The notes beneath the pieces are model-generated. The model was not told where the DNA came from, ran no database searches, and saw nothing but the letters and a program-made list of their open reading frames with translations. 64,000 nucleotides of DNA from an uncultured SAR324 cluster bacterium (GTDB lineage Bacteria > SAR324 > NAC60-12). The stretch spans positions 1 through 64,000 of the forward strand of contig CAJJCY010000002.1 in the NCBI GenBank assembly GCA_905182865.1, in the 5' to 3' direction. Made by a program: the position numbers and the translations under genes. The first letter of the stretch is position 1, and the number at the start of each line of letters is the position of its first letter. Positions 9,669-19,239 of this stretch are shown one piece after another.

Positions 9669-10364
9669 ATGAAACAAATCCCGGAAAGCCTGCTTAATAC
9701 TTTCAGGAAATATGACACACCTACAATCGTGAATTCGCTTGAACTTCTCGATTCTAAATTCCGTACCAGTTGTTTTACAACTGAACAGATGATTTGTGTG
9801 GATACCTCTCTACCTCCAATTGTAGGTTATGCCAGAACAGCAACAATCAGTGCATCTTCTGAAGTAGATCAAAACACAAAACGTGCCCGAAGTTTAGCTT
9901 ATTACGAATACGTATCTTCCGGAACAGCACCATTCATCAGCGTTATCCAGGATGTTGATGAAAGACCCGGATTTGGTTCTTTCTGGGGAGAGGTTAATTC
10001 AAACATTCATAATGCACTTGGGGTTATTGGTGTGGTTACCAATGGCTCAGTTCGGGACCTTGATGTCCTTTCAGCAGGATTTCAAGTGATAGCAGGTAAA
10101 ATTGGACTAGCCCACGCTTATGTGCGCATAGAAGAAACAGGCATACCTGTAAATATTTTTGGAATGAATGTTCAGCACAATGATCTGATCCATGCAGACC
10201 AACATGGCTCCGTAGTCATACCAGCAGAACTAGCGGAAGAACTTCCGACAGCGATCGATCTCATGATTCGTAAAGAAAAGATCATACTAGATGCTAGTAA
10301 AAGAAAAGACTTTGATTTTGAGATACTCAAAAAAGCAATTCAGGATTCCGCACAAATTCAATAA
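9669..10364 (+). CDS. RraA-like / 4-hydroxy-4-methyl-2-oxoglutarate aldolase family protein
   Basis: About 231 residues. The first in-frame ATG at 9669 gives MKQIPESLLNTFRKYDTPTI, the usual opening of the family; an upstream TTG at 9663 is less likely. The core GVVTNGSVRDLD carries the Arg-Asp pair that binds substrate and metal in HMG/CHA aldolases, followed by GLAHAYVRIEETGIPVNI and HADQHGSVVIP. Members cleave 4-hydroxy-2-oxo acids or decarboxylate oxaloacetate; some are only structural relatives of the RNase E inhibitor RraA. Position at the end of a dehydrogenase operon favours a catabolic aldolase or decarboxylase. Confidence 0.8.
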   Translation: MKQIPESLLNTFRKYDTPTIVNSLELLDSKFRTSCFTTEQMICVDTSLPPIVGYARTATISASSEVDQNTKRARSLAYYEYVSSGTAPFISVIQDVDERPGFGSFWGEVNSNIHNALGVIGVVTNGSVRDLDVLSAGFQVIAGKIGLAHAYVRIEETGIPVNIFGMNVQHNDLIHADQHGSVVIPAELAEELPTAIDLMIRKEKIILDASKRKDFDFEILKKAIQDSAQIQ

Positions 10365-10372
10365 TTTAAAGC

Positions 10373-11278
10373 TCAGAATTTTCTACCGATATGGTAGTAA
10401 TTTAATGCTGTTTCTGAGGCTATACTATTTTTATCTTTAGTCGAAAGCGGATTAAGCCACTTTAAAAGTTGTTTGACACAAAAGCTGTAAGGCTTCATCA
10501 ATCGTTCAACAGGGAAATTGCTACCCCACATAATACGATTTGGGCTAAAGTTTTCTAGGATTGTATCGAAAATTATTTGAGTCGATTCTGAGGACCAGTT
10601 TTTGTCATACATTCCAAAACCAGAGAGTTTGATGTGAAGGTTTGGGAGTGCTGCCAGGCTGGTTAGGTTCCTTTTCCATATGCGAAGTCCGGAATCGCTT
10701 TGATCGTAAGGACAACCTGCGTGGTCTATAACGACTGGAATTCCAGGAAAGTCACTCAGAAATTCAGCAGATTCATTCATTTGTTCAGGATAAAGCTGGA
10801 GGTCAAAACTTAGATTATGTTTTTCCAATAGCGCAAAGTTTTTTTGCCAAGATTTATTTAGAAGTAGGTTTTCATTGGTGAAAGAAAGATCTGGACGCTT
10901 TTCCAACTTACCGATGATTTGGCGTACACCTCGAAATTTAGGATAGGTTAGATGACGTTTGAGGACATCTTCAGCATCTTCTTTTGTTAGGTCTACGTAG
11001 CCGACTATAGCTGAGGGTATTCCTGCTGGTACAAATTTACTTAGCCAACTGGTTTCCGATACTGGATCAGCAAGTGCACTGTCGACTTGAATGTGAACAG
11101 ACCCGGCCAATTTTATTTCATTAGTATTGGCAACATCACTTAGGAAATCTTTCTTGACGTAATCCTTTTGAATCGGAGTCGGATCACCGAACGGTTTGGG
11201 TTTCCCAATTTGTTTGAGCCAGATGTAATCTAGAACCTGAAGGTTCCAGAGATGGTGGTGTGAATCCAATAGTTTCAT
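10373..11278 (-). CDS. COG3618 amidohydrolase (fuconolactonase / PDC-lactonase-like)
   Basis: The best start is the ATG at 11278, giving MKLLDSHHHLWNLQ; the HHHLW metal motif belongs at the N-terminus in this family, so upstream extension is unlikely. Other landmarks are VIDHAGCP (mid-protein His), HIKLSGFGM and the late IMWGSNFPVE, where many relatives have GSDWP. Family members hydrolyse sugar lactones or 2-pyrone-4,6-dicarboxylate. It converges with the SDR/RraA operon, 8 bp from its end. A lactonase would fit downstream of a sugar dehydrogenase, but it sits in its own transcription unit. Confidence 0.8.
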   Translation of the reverse strand: MKLLDSHHHLWNLQVLDYIWLKQIGKPKPFGDPTPIQKDYVKKDFLSDVANTNEIKLAGSVHIQVDSALADPVSETSWLSKFVPAGIPSAIVGYVDLTKEDAEDVLKRHLTYPKFRGVRQIIGKLEKRPDLSFTNENLLLNKSWQKNFALLEKHNLSFDLQLYPEQMNESAEFLSDFPGIPVVIDHAGCPYDQSDSGLRIWKRNLTSLAALPNLHIKLSGFGMYDKNWSSESTQIIFDTILENFSPNRIMWGSNFPVERLMKPYSFCVKQLLKWLNPLSTKDKNSIASETALNYYHIGRKF

Positions 11279-11370
11279 TAATATTATCAAGTAAATGACA
11301 TGGTAATAGCACCTCATATGAGATGCTAGACCACAAATAATTCCAATATTGTAGTGTTTTGTTGTTTACA

Positions 11371-11534
11371 CATTTAACTGATATTACATCTTTAATCAAT
11401 TGTTTATTGTTGTGATTTACCATTTTAATATGACTTTTAATCAGGTTGTCCGAGGTTCGAGCCCCCGCCGACCCACCAGCATTTACAATATATTACTTCA
11501 GTGGAAAAAAATTTAGCTATATATTTGTCACACT
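11371..11534 (+). repeat. Direct repeat DR-A copy 1, contains tRNA-Lys 3' half
   Basis: This stretch aligns by eye with 22449-22606 over its full length, including ACTGATATTA, CTTTAATCAATTG, TATTGTTGTGATTTAC, TGACTTTTAATCAGG, CAGCATTT, TTACTTCAGTG and ATATATTTGTCACA. The similarity covers both sides of the tRNA-like part, so a longer unit was duplicated, not just a tRNA end. Confidence 0.8.
11431..11478 (+). pseudogene. 3' half of a tRNA-Lys(UUU), probable attachment-site remnant
   Basis: The segment reads as anticodon arm onward of a tRNA-Lys: TGACTTTTAATCAGG (anticodon TTT in loop CTTTTAA), GAGGTTCGAGCCCCC (T-arm with TTCGAGC loop) and GCCGACCCACCA (3' acceptor strand, discriminator A, encoded CCA). 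The 5' half (D-arm and 5' acceptor strand) is absent upstream, so it is not a working tRNA gene. Integrases commonly use tRNA 3' ends as att sites and leave such fragments at island borders. Confidence 0.75.
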
Positions 11535-11882
11535 TTTGTATGCCGACTTTCCCGCCTTTAAGTTCAATCTGATTTTTCTCCTGTATCAGTCAAAATAACG
11601 TTTCAATCAATCTGTTTATATCGACTTCACGTTATATTGTGCATCATTGTTTTTCCTTTAAGACTGAACTCTTTTTGAATATTTATTAAAGAAAGGGATC
11701 AACTCTCATGTCCCTAAATGTGTAATTTTGCAAATAATTAAAATAAACAATCAATTATTTCAATGTTTAATGAGGATTATTTTGAAATACATTTAAAAAA
11801 GTTTGATTTTAATAAAAAGATAGCTTTTTTGTTTGCCTTTGCTAAAAAGTTGATTTATTAATTAAGATTCTCACTAAAGAGC

Positions 11883-12165
11883 TTGTACAAATTATCACAT
11901 TAACGGCATAGTTTTTTAGTACAATGGGAAAATCGTGTTGTTATAAAACTTTTTAAAAAGAACTAAAAAAATTTAAAATAGCATAAAAACCTATATAAAA
12001 AAAGGGGGGCCTATGATATGAGTTCAGGTTATTCTAAAGTTAATAAAAATTTATTGACTCTTCTAAAATAGTAACATATTGGTAAAACAAAAATTTATTT
12101 TGTCCATTGTTCTTACCTTTAAAACGCTTAAACTGGGGTACAATTCTGTTAATATCGCGTTGTAC
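11883..12165. promoter_or_regulatory. GTACAA boxes upstream of frcB-like gene
   Basis: TTGTACAA (11883-11890) is a perfect palindrome; AGTACAATGG follows at 11919. GTACAA (12138-12143) and its inverse TTGTAC (12160-12165) lie 22 bp apart centre to centre, two helical turns, just before the ribosome site of the binding-protein gene. These could be operators. No regulator gene is seen inside the island, so the cognate factor is unknown. Confidence 0.35.
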
Positions 12166-12198
12166 TTTTAATCTCATAATCTCAATAAGGAGAATACT

Positions 12199-13224
12199 AT
12201 GAAAAATTGGATGAAAATGTCAGCATTTGTGCTTATGGCAAGTCTTATGACTTCTATGACAGTGAATGCTAATGAAAAAATATTAATTGGATTGGTTACT
12301 AAAACGGAATCAAATCCTTTCTTTGTGAAAATGCGTGAAGGCGCCAAGAAAGTAGCAGAAGAATTGGGTGTAGAGCTCCAATCATTTTCAGGGAAATTTG
12401 ATACAGATAATGATGCGCAAGTAGCAGCAGTAGAAAATCTTATTTCTGCAGGAGCAAAAGGGATTTTGATTACCCCTTCCTTGACACGCGCAATTGTACC
12501 AGCAATTCTCAGAGCACGAGAAGCAGGGTTGATTGTTATTGCTTTGGACACAGAATTGGATCCAAAGAATGCGGCTGATGCAACATTTGCTACAGATAAT
12601 TTTCTGGCAGGCGTTATGATCGGTAAGTGGGCTAAAGCTCAAATGGGATCAAAGGCTAGCACAGCTAGAATTGGTTTTTTAGATATTGACAAATCTCAAC
12701 CAACAGTAGGAGTCCAACGTGATCAAGGATTTATGACTGGATTTGGAATTGATATCAAAAATCCAAATAAATATGGTGATGAAGATGATCCACGCATTGT
12801 TGGTCATTACTATTCCCAAGGTAATGAAGAAGGTGGTCGAGCAGGAATGGAGACTCTATTGCAAAAAGATCCAAATTTGAATGTCCTTTATACTTTAAAT
12901 GAGCCTGCTGCTGCGGGTGCGTATGAAGCATTGAAAGCAGTCGGTCGTGAAAATGATGTTTTGATAGTGTCTGTAGATGGTGGTTGCCCGGGTGTCAGAA
13001 ACGTCCGTGATGGGGTTATAGGTGCAACTTCAATGCAGTTTCCTCTAAGAATGGCTGATTTGGGAGTTAGGGCCATAGTATCTTATATCAAGACTGGAAT
13101 GAAACCAGGAGCAACTCCAGGAAAGGCTTTTTACGATACGGGAGTTTCCTTGATTACCGATAAGCCAGTGGATGGTCTCAATTCAGAGACTAGTAAAGAA
13201 GGCCTAAAGAAGTGTTGGGGTTAG
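12199..13224 (+). CDS. Sugar ABC transporter substrate-binding protein, FrcB/RbsB-like
   Basis: A 341-residue periplasmic binding protein of the ribose/fructose class. A Sec signal peptide spans residues 1-25 ([15 protein letters not shown], cut before NEKI). The mature start [22 protein letters not shown] and the later [31 protein letters not shown] and [16 protein letters not shown] blocks resemble FrcB, the fructose/mannose/ribose binder of rhizobia, from memory. The AAGGAGAAT ribosome site is well placed. It is followed by tandem hairpins and then FrcC- and FrcA-like genes, the classical order. A FrcK-like kinase further down strengthens the Frc comparison. Confidence 0.88.
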   Translation: MKNWMKMSAFVLMASLMTSMTVNANEKILIGLVTKTESNPFFVKMREGAKKVAEELGVELQSFSGKFDTDNDAQVAAVENLISAGAKGILITPSLTRAIVPAILRAREAGLIVIALDTELDPKNAADATFATDNFLAGVMIGKWAKAQMGSKASTARIGFLDIDKSQPTVGVQRDQGFMTGFGIDIKNPNKYGDEDDPRIVGHYYSQGNEEGGRAGMETLLQKDPNLNVLYTLNEPAAAGAYEALKAVGRENDVLIVSVDGGCPGVRNVRDGVIGATSMQFPLRMADLGVRAIVSYIKTGMKPGATPGKAFYDTGVSLITDKPVDGLNSETSKEGLKKCWG

Positions 13225-13236
13225 TTTAAATTCGCA

Positions 13237-13372
13237 ATCTTTCAATAAGCCCGGACTCTTATCCGGGCTCTTCTAAGCATCTTTCAATAAGCCCGGACTC
13301 TTATCCGGGCTCTTCTAAGCATCTTTCAAAAAGCCTGGGCTCTTATGAGATTTTATCCGGGCTCTTCAATGG
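13237..13372 (+). repeat. Tandem 42 bp repeats forming stacked hairpins (intercistronic)
   Basis: Two perfect 42 bp copies (13237-13278, 13279-13320) are followed by a degenerate third with an insertion (13321-13372). Each copy contains AGCCCGGA / TCCGGGCT, an 8 bp perfect stem with loop CTCTTA, followed by CTTCT. Placed between binding protein and permease, the array should act as a graded terminator or mRNA 3'-end protector. The repeat runs into the likely 5' end of the permease gene. Confidence 0.85.
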
Positions 13373-13380
13373 TTTCCTTT

Positions 13381-14463
13381 ATGTCTGAGTTTTTAGAAAA
13401 TAAAACAAAAGAAGATGACTATAATCCTGTTGGGATGAACACAGGCGGAGAAGTGGCTGATTTTTCAGAGAAACATTTTTCAGTTGCTAACAAGACCCAT
13501 CGCTTTTTTCATAGTCAACCAGTTGCAGCACCAGCTATAATTCTTCTTACTTCAATTATAGTGTTTGGATTAATAGTAGGAGATCGTTTTTTTCATCCTT
13601 ATAATTTCTCTTTGATTTTACAACAAGTCACTATAATTGGTATTCTTGCTGTTGCACAAACATTAGTTATTATGACAGCTGGAATTGATCTTTCTGTTGG
13701 TGCAATAATGGTTATTTCATCAGTAGTTATGGGTAGACTTGCCGTAGATTTTGGTTTTCCTCCTGTATTGGCAATTATTGTTGGTTTGTTTGTTGGCGCC
13801 TTTTTTGGAGGACTTAATGGTTTTTTTATTGTACGTTTTAAAATGCCTCCAATGATTGTAACATTAGGTACATGGAATATAATTTATGCTCTCAATATTT
13901 GGTATTCAAACAGTGAAACAATTCGTTCAGGAGATGTAAGAGATATTGCTCCACTTCTACAATGGACCGGAAACTCCTTCAATTTCTTAGGGGGACGTTT
14001 AACTTTTGGTTCTATTCTTATGGTAATAATCTTTGTTGTTGTGTGGTACGCCTTAAACTGGACACCGTGGGGTAGGCATGTTTATGCTACCGGAGATGAT
14101 CCAGAAGCGGCAGCTCTCACAGGAATCAGAACTGACAGAATACTAATGTCAGTTTATATATTGGCGGGAGTAATATGTGCATTCTGTGGGTGGGTTATAA
14201 TAGGAAGAATTGGAGCTATTAGTCCAGCTTCAGGAACTACTGCTAATTTGGATAGTATCACAGCCGTAGTTATAGGTGGAACAAGCTTTTTTGGAGGTAG
14301 AGGATCAATTTATGGGGCGTTATTTGGTGCACTTATTGTTGGAGTATTTCGTAATGGACTGGCACTTGCGGGCTTGGATGTCCTGTGGCAGGAATTCACT
14401 GTTGGAGCTTTAATTATTATTGCAGTGGCTGTAGATCAATGGATTAGAAGGGTGGGGTCATGA
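13381..14463 (+). CDS. Sugar ABC transporter permease, FrcC/RbsC-like
   Basis: About 360 residues from the ATG at 13381 (MSEFLENKTKED). Upstream ATGs at 13345 and 13369 lie inside the degenerate hairpin repeat and would add PGSSM-type junk. No clear ribosome site is seen for any of them. The protein is highly hydrophobic with about 8-10 helices, and carries the RbsC-class signatures MTAGIDLSVGAIM, VTLGTWNIIYAL, ATGDDPEAAALTGI and VIGGTSFFGGRGSIYGALFG. It is the membrane channel for the FrcB-like protein. Its stop overlaps the ATPase start (ATGA). Confidence 0.88.
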   Translation: MSEFLENKTKEDDYNPVGMNTGGEVADFSEKHFSVANKTHRFFHSQPVAAPAIILLTSIIVFGLIVGDRFFHPYNFSLILQQVTIIGILAVAQTLVIMTAGIDLSVGAIMVISSVVMGRLAVDFGFPPVLAIIVGLFVGAFFGGLNGFFIVRFKMPPMIVTLGTWNIIYALNIWYSNSETIRSGDVRDIAPLLQWTGNSFNFLGGRLTFGSILMVIIFVVVWYALNWTPWGRHVYATGDDPEAAALTGIRTDRILMSVYILAGVICAFCGWVIIGRIGAISPASGTTANLDSITAVVIGGTSFFGGRGSIYGALFGALIVGVFRNGLALAGLDVLWQEFTVGALIIIAVAVDQWIRRVGS

Positions 14464-15266
14464 TTTTACAACCAATTATTAAAGCTCAAGGATTAGTGAA
14501 ACATTATGGACGTGTTGTTGCGCTAGATCATGCAGATTTAGAACTTTATCCTGGAGAAGTATTAGGAGTGATCGGAGATAATGGTGCTGGTAAATCAACA
14601 CTAATTAATCGTCTTATGGGTGAAGATCAAGTTAATGCTGGAGAAATTTTATTAGAAAATAAACCAGTAAGTTTTAAAAACCCCATGGAAGCTAGGGAAG
14701 CTGGTATAGAAACAGTATATCAGAATTTAGCTGTATCACCTGCTCTTAGCATTTCAGATAATATGTATCTAGGACGAGAGATACGTATCGCAGGAATCTT
14801 GGGCAAAGTTTTCCGAATGCTTGATAAAAAGACTATGCAACAGCAAGCCCGAGAAAAATTGTCAGACTTGGGGCTTTTAACAATTCAAAATATTAACCAA
14901 GCCATAGAAACTCTATCTGGTGGACAAAGACAGAGGATCGCAATAGCTAGAGCCACCGCATTCAATTCAAAACTTGTAATTATGGATGAACCAACAGCTG
15001 CACTGGGTGTTAAAGAGTCAAAGCTTGTGATAAACCTAATTAAAGATGTTCGAGAACAGGGAATGCCTGTCATTTTGATTAGTCACAACATGCCCCAAGT
15101 TTTTGAGGTTTCAGATCGCATCCAAATACTCCGTTTAGGAAAAAGTGTCGCAGTGGTTAAACCAGAAACACATAGCATGTCAGAAGCAGTGTCCATTATG
15201 ACAGGAGCCTTAGACCCCAATGATCATGAAGCGGGAGCTTATTGCTCTCCTCATAATGGGAATTAA
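14460..15266 (+). CDS. Sugar ABC transporter ATP-binding protein, FrcA-like (single domain)
   Basis: A 268-residue ABC ATPase with one nucleotide-binding domain: Walker A GDNGAGKST near 40, Q-loop in TVYQNLAVSPALS, signature LSGGQRQRIAIARA near 153, Walker B VIMDEPTAAL near 177, and switch His in LISHNM. RbsA-type proteins have two such domains; a single one matches the Frc subtype. It overlaps the permease by 4 bp. The gene looks intact. The C-terminus (HEAGAYCSPHNGN) is short and unremarkable. Confidence 0.9.
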   Translation: MILQPIIKAQGLVKHYGRVVALDHADLELYPGEVLGVIGDNGAGKSTLINRLMGEDQVNAGEILLENKPVSFKNPMEAREAGIETVYQNLAVSPALSISDNMYLGREIRIAGILGKVFRMLDKKTMQQQAREKLSDLGLLTIQNINQAIETLSGGQRQRIAIARATAFNSKLVIMDEPTAALGVKESKLVINLIKDVREQGMPVILISHNMPQVFEVSDRIQILRLGKSVAVVKPETHSMSEAVSIMTGALDPNDHEAGAYCSPHNGN

Positions 15267-15420
15267 TTTCACTCAATGATCTTAGGACTCACCCCATACA
15301 ACCGCTTTCATACGATTATAAAGAAGTAAATAACGAGAGCGGAATTACTCTATTTTTATATCTTTTTTATATGATCTCTAAAGGCGCTATGACACTAAAT
15401 AAACTTATAAAAAGCTGCAC

Positions 15421-15452
15421 AAAGAAGCTGTAACTATGTTTACAGCTTCTTT
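15421..15452. terminator. Hairpin terminator downstream of frcA-like gene
   Basis: AAAGAAGCTGTAA (15421-15433) pairs perfectly with TTACAGCTTCTTT (15440-15452) around a 6-base loop, ending in T-rich sequence. The A-start and T-end make it potentially bidirectional. It separates the transporter from the kinase genes, although a following start only 80 bp away shows that transcription must resume or restart. Confidence 0.65.
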
Positions 15453-15533
15453 GATATTTGCTGATTATGAATATGATTTATCTACAAGCTTTGTCTTATA
15501 TTTGTAATATTTACAGGAATTACTAATTAAATA

Positions 15534-16515
15534 ATGGAAAGACAAATAGAATTTGACTGTGTTGTTTGTGGAATAACAACAGTAGACTTGATCCTAGGTC
15601 CTGCCATTCTTGATGAGCCACTTGAAAAGGGGGCTTTACATTATATTGACCAAGTGCAAGCCATTGTTGGTGGAATAACGTCAAACTCTGGCACAGCATT
15701 GGCCAGACTTGGTATGCGAACGGCCGTGCTCGGGTATATTGGCAATGATATTTGGGCAGAGTTTATTCGTGAAAGATTGATGACTGAAGGTATAGATTGC
15801 AGTGGTTTGATTACTCATCCAGAATTGTCTACAAGTATTACAGGCATCATTGTAGATCAACAAAATGATCATGCAATGCTTTGCAATCCTGGAGCATCGA
15901 GTCAACTTAACCGAAGTCTTATTATGGGTCAAATAGAAATGTTTTCTCGAAGCAGATGGGCCTTGTTTGGTTACTATGGACTACTGTTTGAATTGATGGA
16001 AGACCTTCCTTTCGTGATGAAACAGATAAAAAAGACTGGATGTTTGACTGCGATGGATACAGATAATAGTGGGATTTCGATGGAACCATTAAGACGCATT
16101 CTTCCCCATCTGGACTCTATTTCCCTAATGAGATTCAGGGTAGAAAAGCAGACAGGTGAAAGTATACCTGAGAAGATGATCAATGCATATCGTAATGTAG
16201 GAGCCACAGGAATTCTAGGAATTAAACTTGGACCTGATGGAGCTTAATCAGTCCACAGAAGGTAAATTTTCAAGTGACAGCTATTGAGCCACCTGAGAAA
16301 TTAAAGGATACGCTAGGAGCAGGAGATAGTTTTTTTGGAGGATTGATTGCAGGTTTAGTTAGGGGGTTGAGTATAGAAGATGCATTCGATTGGCTGCTGC
16401 TACAGGGGCTTGTAATGTCAGTGCGGCTGGTGGTACTGCTGGTCTTAGGAGTTATTCTGAAACAGCAATCTTGCTGGAATATCTAATCAAAATGATAACA
16501 TTTCACTGTCTTTAA
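15534..16515 (+). CDS. PfkB-family carbohydrate kinase (frameshifted)
   Basis: The first frame (15534-16247) gives CVVCGITTVDLILGP and VGGITSNSGTALARLGM, the N-terminal PfkB signature, then EGIDCSGLITHP and AMDTDNSG. The second frame (from ~16260) carries EPPEKLKDTLGAGDSFFGG, the catalytic DTxGAGD signature. A third frame (from ~16386) gives LAAATGACNVSAAGGTAGLRSY and the C-terminus, ending TAA at 16515. Two indels, the second plausibly a lost T, separate the three pieces. The enzyme should phosphorylate the imported sugar. Combined length of about 320 residues is normal. The end overlaps the next gene by about 24 bp, as in a coupled operon. Confidence 0.78.
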
Positions 16516-17232
16516 ATCTTGCTGGAGAGGAAACAGATTTGGCATTCAGACAAGAGGAAATTGAAATTTTGCATATACCATTAATTAAAGAAATGGCTTT
16601 GATGCAGAAAAAATAGGAGGCAGGTTGATTGTTTTTTTAGCTGGACCTCCAGGAACTAGGCTAACAATTTTTGTATAATCGTCCTCTACACCAAGAAGGG
16701 CACCAATTCCATAGTATTGAATTTTTCTTTAGGTGTCTTTATTAGTAAGCTGCCAATAGATCATAAAAAAATTATAGTAAATGGAAGAGAATTACCACTA
16801 CGCAAAATTAAAGGTAGCCCTGAAACATTCAATTTAAAGGAAATACAGTCCAGATTGTCTGGAGTTCGTTCAGGGAAACCCTCTTATTGGCCAGTATATG
16901 ATAGACAACTACATGATCCAGTTACAGATGCAATTTCAGTAATTGATAATGGAATCCTAGTGTTGGAAGGGAACTATCTTTTGCTTGATGAAATAGGCTG
17001 GCGAGAGCTACATCAACATGCAGATAAGTTGATTTTTATAAATGGACCGGAATCAATCATGCGAAAAAATGTAGTTAAGAGGCATCAGCGAGGAGGTCTT
17101 TCCTTGGAAGAATCGATCATAAGATATAACTTAGTTGATCACCACAATTATAAACTTGTAAACACCAATCTCAAAGAAGTAAACACGATCCTTCAGATTG
17201 ATGAAAATTATAATATAAGGCTTGTATCATGA
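16491..17232 (+). pseudogene. FrcK-like / YggC-type P-loop kinase (multiple frameshifts)
   Basis: Pieces in three frames assemble a nucleoside/sugar kinase related, from memory, to rhizobial FrcK and YggC. An N-terminal part (LSLNLAGEETDLAF, then EILHIPLIKEMALMQKK) breaks at an A6 run (16607-16612); one extra A restores GGRLIVFLAGPPGT, the start of the P-loop. The loop then reads GTRLT instead of the expected GTGKST, and frames break again until 16717. From there HKKIIVNGRELPLRKIKG, YDRQLHDP, VLEGNYLLLDEIGW and the C-terminus are intact. The missing Walker A lysine is either a second error or true damage. No standard start codon is seen. Confidence 0.6.
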
Positions 17233-17293
17233 AATACTGAATAGTTCTGTGTTTCAAAGAATAATATATAAACCATTTCACGTATTTTGTTAA

Positions 17294-18283
17294 ATGAAAA
17301 GTTTAGATGAAAAATTAAATAAAATTAGAACGAATATATACAAACCAACAGATTTCATTATCGCAGATGCCAAAGATGGTGAACTAGGGGGAGGAGCACA
17401 GGCTCCTGGACCTAAGAAAGGGGGAACCTCTTCATACAAATGCTACGCTGAGTATCTTCAGGCTATGAGAGAAATGGTTAAAAGCGGACTAGTTGACGTT
17501 ATGTTAATGTCTGCCTATTCGGCAGAAATTTTGTCTCAAGAAGGATGTTTTAGCAAAAGCCCAGTAACTGCGGCTGTCAGATTGAATGATACTACTGATA
17601 TTTGGGGGCTTCGAGGTTCGAATTATAATTCTTTCCCTTCAAAAAATTTCAGAACTGCTTCATTGGAGCGTGTAAAAGAAATTGCTGATTTAGGACTTTA
17701 TTCCATCACTTTTTCAAACAACGTTGAAAAAGATGTTGCGTCTCTGCAGGGGTTAAAGGATTTTCAAGAAGAAGCTGTAGAGAAAGGCATAAGATATTTT
17801 TTGGAAGTATTCAATCCTCAAATCGATATCAAAGTTGATCCTAAAATACTTCCATTTTATATAAATGACTGTATTGTAAGGTGTTTATCTGGTTCAGTTA
17901 GTGCGGATCGACCTCTATTCCTAAAAATACAGTACAACGGCCCAGAAGCAATGGAGGAATTATCTAATTATGATCCTGGACGTTTAATTATTGGGATTTT
18001 AGGTAGTGGTAAAGGGACTATGCGTGATACCTTTGAATTGGTCAGGCAGGCAGAAAAGTATGGAGCGAGAGTTGCGCTTTTTGGTAGAAAAATACTCTTG
18101 ACAGAATCACCAATTAAGACTGTCGAGCTTATGAGAAGAGTTGTTCAAAAAGAAATAGGATCCAAAGAAGCTGTGGAAGTCTATCATGATTTTTTGAAGA
18201 ATGAAAAAATACAACCTTATCTAGACTTGGAACAAGATATGATAATATCAGATTCGTCACTTAAACATGGATTGGAATACTAA
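17294..18283 (+). CDS. Putative class I aldolase-like TIM-barrel protein, not firmly recognised
   Basis: A 329-residue soluble protein with an intact frame. FIIADAKDGELGGGAQAPGPK near the start, LVDVMLMSAYSAEIL, YSITFSNNVEKDV, IRYFLEVFNPQ, PLFLKIQYNGPEAMEEL and IIGILGSGKGTMRDTFELV suggest alternating strands and helices of a barrel resembling FBA class I/LacD/DeoC folds, with a candidate Schiff-base lysine in FLKIQYNG. I cannot name the family with certainty. It sits between two sugar kinases and D-lyxose isomerase, so cleavage of a phosphorylated sugar is a reasonable guess. The start at 17294 has no strong ribosome site. Confidence 0.6.
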   Translation: MKSLDEKLNKIRTNIYKPTDFIIADAKDGELGGGAQAPGPKKGGTSSYKCYAEYLQAMREMVKSGLVDVMLMSAYSAEILSQEGCFSKSPVTAAVRLNDTTDIWGLRGSNYNSFPSKNFRTASLERVKEIADLGLYSITFSNNVEKDVASLQGLKDFQEEAVEKGIRYFLEVFNPQIDIKVDPKILPFYINDCIVRCLSGSVSADRPLFLKIQYNGPEAMEELSNYDPGRLIIGILGSGKGTMRDTFELVRQAEKYGARVALFGRKILLTESPIKTVELMRRVVQKEIGSKEAVEVYHDFLKNEKIQPYLDLEQDMIISDSSLKHGLEY

Positions 18284-18494
18284 ACAATAAATTGATAAGT
18301 TATTGAGCAGACTCAATTCAGTCAAAGGAGACCACTCATCTCTATTCTTAAGAAGGTAAGACTACCAAGTTTTGATTAGAATAGGATCAAACAGTCACAG
18401 GAACCGCTCTTTTAAAGTAACATTAAAATTGAATGAGATATAATAATTTTTATCACTAAATAATTATCCCGTTTTACCATGGACTAAATACTAA

Positions 18495-19082
<588 letters not shown>

Positions 19083-19239
19083 GTTGGAATGGGAGATGTC
19101 TGGAAGGTTCTGATCCTCACAGGTGGGCGATGGATAAATTAAATAAAATAAACTATTTTAGGTTGAAGTTTAAGAGAAACTAGCAGTACTGATGCTTATA
19201 GAGAAAAATTTGATTGAGGTTTTATTATTAGTAAAAAGA

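Larger units (their letters stand above)
11279..12198. other. AT-rich left boundary of the sugar island
   Basis: About 900 bp without a credible gene. It holds the tRNA-Lys 3' fragment and surrounding direct repeat (separate entries) and then very AT-rich DNA leading to the frcB-like gene. Four GTACAA-type boxes occur here, listed separately. I see no other coding signal. Confidence 0.6.

Noticed and set aside
11431-11478. Functional tRNA-Lys gene
   Set aside because: The D-arm and 5' acceptor strand are missing upstream; only the anticodon arm onward is present.
13237-13372. Tandem repeats as a CRISPR array
   Set aside because: The copies are adjacent with no variable spacers; each is a hairpin typical of terminators.
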